Assembly: GCA_932294295.1 (NCBI GenBank)
Contig: OW028583.1
Span: forward strand, 1,825,501 to 1,889,500
Length of the DNA stretch: 64,000 nt
DNA from: Alitta virens
Taxonomy: Eukaryota > Annelida > Polychaeta > Phyllodocida > Nereididae
Reading direction: 5' to 3'
Shown here: positions 62,745 to 64,000 of the stretch, one piece after another
Position numbering within the stretch: the stretch's first letter is position 1
Layout: each line of letters opens with the position of its first letter
Made by a program: the position numbers and the translations under genes
The notes under the pieces: generated by a model
Seen by the model: only the letters and a program-made list of their open reading frames with translations
What the model was told of the DNA's origin: nothing
Databases searched by the model: none

Positions 62745-63373
62745 AAGGGGGTTTCACACATAGCCGGATCAGACGCCGGAGCGTCCCGGAGGTCAACTCC
62801 GGAATACTCCCGCATACTCCGGGGAAAGCCGTGTAGACATCGTGTTCATGTCCGGGATTGTCCGGCATTGTCCGTCATTGTCCGGGGCGCTCCGGGAGCA
62901 CCTTGGGACTCCGGGGGAAAAAATTAAACATGTTTAATTTTTCATGCCGGAGTTCCCGGAGTGATTTAATCCGTGTAGACCCGTGTAGACGCCCAGTAGA
63001 CTCCGCCGATCTCCGTATTGACTCCGGCATGTCTCCGGCTACATCCGGCGTCAACCGGGCATGAATATTTCGCCGCCATTAACGCCGGAGAGTACAAGGA
63101 GCCACAACGGATCCACACGAATGAACACGGTGTAAAGACCGGTGATATCCGCGAAGGCACCGTGAAAATCCGGTTCACTCCTCACTCTAAACGGGACAGT
63201 CGTGTTAGCGCCGTGTTGCTTCTTGTTGAGACCGTATTGATATCGTGTACGCATCGCCAAACATTTATTTTTTGTTGACATTTAACAGCTCTTTGATCCC
63301 GGAACCCCCCGGAGGTAATAAAATGTTACTCCGGGACGCTCCGGCGTTTGATCCGGCTATGTGTGAAACCCCC
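62745..63373. mobile_element. GC-rich MITE with about 45-bp terminal inverted repeats
   Basis: The left end GGGGGTTTCACACATAGCCG matches the right end CGGCTATGTGTGAAACCCCC in inverted orientation, extending to about 45 bp through CGGAGCGTCCCGGAG. TTAA abuts each end (62741-62744 and 63374-63377), though two extra A bases on the left leave the exact duplication open. The interior is full of CCGGAGT/GTCCGG and GTGTAGAC words, CpG-rich, with no transposase. It stands out as a GC island in AT-rich DNA. Confidence 0.8.
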
Positions 63374-64000
63374 TTAAGAGCTACGTATGACCACATATGA
63401 AAATATTTTTTCACTCTTGTTCATCCTTGTCCATACATGTTTCACCTGCCGCTAATCTGTAAGCTGGTCCTGGTTGCGCTTGACCACTCACAGACATACA
63501 TGAGAGGAGGAAAAAATGTTGAGCATGTTTAAAACTTTGGCGGACGTTCTACTATTAAATTGTTTGTATTAGTTACGTAACTTGCTCGGAGGTAAGTCGG
63601 CGAGCATCCTACGTACATTCTTAGTACGTTGTACGTATAAACGTGACAAACTTGGCCATACGTGGCCATATGTAGCCATACGTGGCCACTGTCCATCCAT
63701 ATATACTCGCCATTCACTCCCACGGGCGATCTACGAGCGTTCTACGAGCGACCTACGAGTGATATACGTGCGATCTACGAGTGATCTACGAGCGATCTAC
63801 GAGTGATCTACGTGCGATCTACGAGTGATCTACGAGCGATCTACGAGTGCCTCATGGATGCCTGACGGATGCCTGAGGGATGCCTGACGGATGTCTGACT
63901 GATGCCTGATGACGGACGTCCCGCGAGCGTTTTACGGACATCCAGCAAGCAATCTACGATTGCCCCACGTGATTAACAGAGCCACGAGTGAGCACGTATA
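63374..64000. other. Right edge, partly GC-rich repeats
   Basis: No gene. Contains GGCCATACGT-type repeats (63653-63690) and the minisatellite at 63725-63850. The open frames here are products of the repeats. Confidence 0.5.
63725..63920. repeat. 10-11-bp and 12-bp minisatellites
   Basis: GATCTACGAGT/C repeats about twelve times at 63725-63850, often as a 21-22-bp double unit. It passes into GGATGCCTGAC/G repeats at 63855-63912. Both are CpG-rich like the MITE to the left. Confidence 0.8.

Noticed and set aside
63529..63806. Overlapping frames on both strands at the right edge
   Set aside because: Produced by the GATCTACGAGT repeat and GGCCATACGT words; no start context or domain.

Overview
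The window is AT-rich (roughly one third GC) intron-bearing animal DNA. It most resembles a marine invertebrate genome: there are no bacterial-style operons outside one viral-like element, host genes are split into many short exons with GT-AG borders, and mobile DNA is abundant (Polinton, DIRS, LINE and several MITE types). I cannot name the species. A deuterostome or other marine invertebrate fits, but this is inference.

Host genes: I reconstructed a cluster of four paralogous C-type lectin-like receptors. Each has a signal peptide, two CTLDs split by phase-1 introns, a short linker, one transmembrane helix and a cytoplasmic tail. Gene A (+, 9399-15219, 10 exons, 409 aa) and gene B (-, 18815-27238, 11 exons, 444 aa) are convergent. 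Gene B and gene C (+, 31326-57717, 15 exons, 601 aa) are divergent. Gene D (+, 58813-62417, 9 exons, 346 aa) follows C in tandem. All four read through in frame with no stop. A, B and C have tails with YxxV/I motifs, while D has a 13-residue tail, so the set looks like a family of paired surface receptors. Only the second CTLD of gene C keeps the EPN plus WND calcium/sugar-binding signature. The exon for the first half of CTLD2 is about 97% identical between A and D although the flanking exons are strongly diverged, which suggests exon-limited gene conversion.

Polinton: the intron between the two CTLDs of gene C carries a 17-kb Polinton/Maverick (35440-52432). Its ends are terminal inverted repeats flanked by a 6-bp target duplication, GGGGTA. 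On the minus strand it has an adenain-like protease, major capsid protein, small basic ORF, minor capsid (penton) protein, chromodomain integrase, a charged repeat protein and a packaging ATPase fragment. On the plus strand it has a protein-primed DNA polymerase B. Integrase and protease are open. Polymerase, both capsid genes and ATPase carry stops, frameshifts or deletions, so this copy is decayed. It also holds four unidentified accessory ORFs: a secreted/membrane Cys-rich protein, a basic ORF, a 102-aa membrane protein and a right-end gene with an internal repeat. Its coding core is visibly more GC-rich than the flanking DNA.

The rest: a DIRS-like reverse transcriptase fragment (about 5.6-6.7 kb), a degraded LINE reverse transcriptase (55.8-56.6 kb), a TTAA-flanked piggyBac-like element (29.18-30.74 kb), a GC-rich MITE (62.74-63.38 kb), a pair of 150-bp MITEs (19.2 and 20.4 kb), a possible ACGGCCAC-bordered element (32.2-34.1 kb), several minisatellites, and intergenic DNA in which I see no gene.
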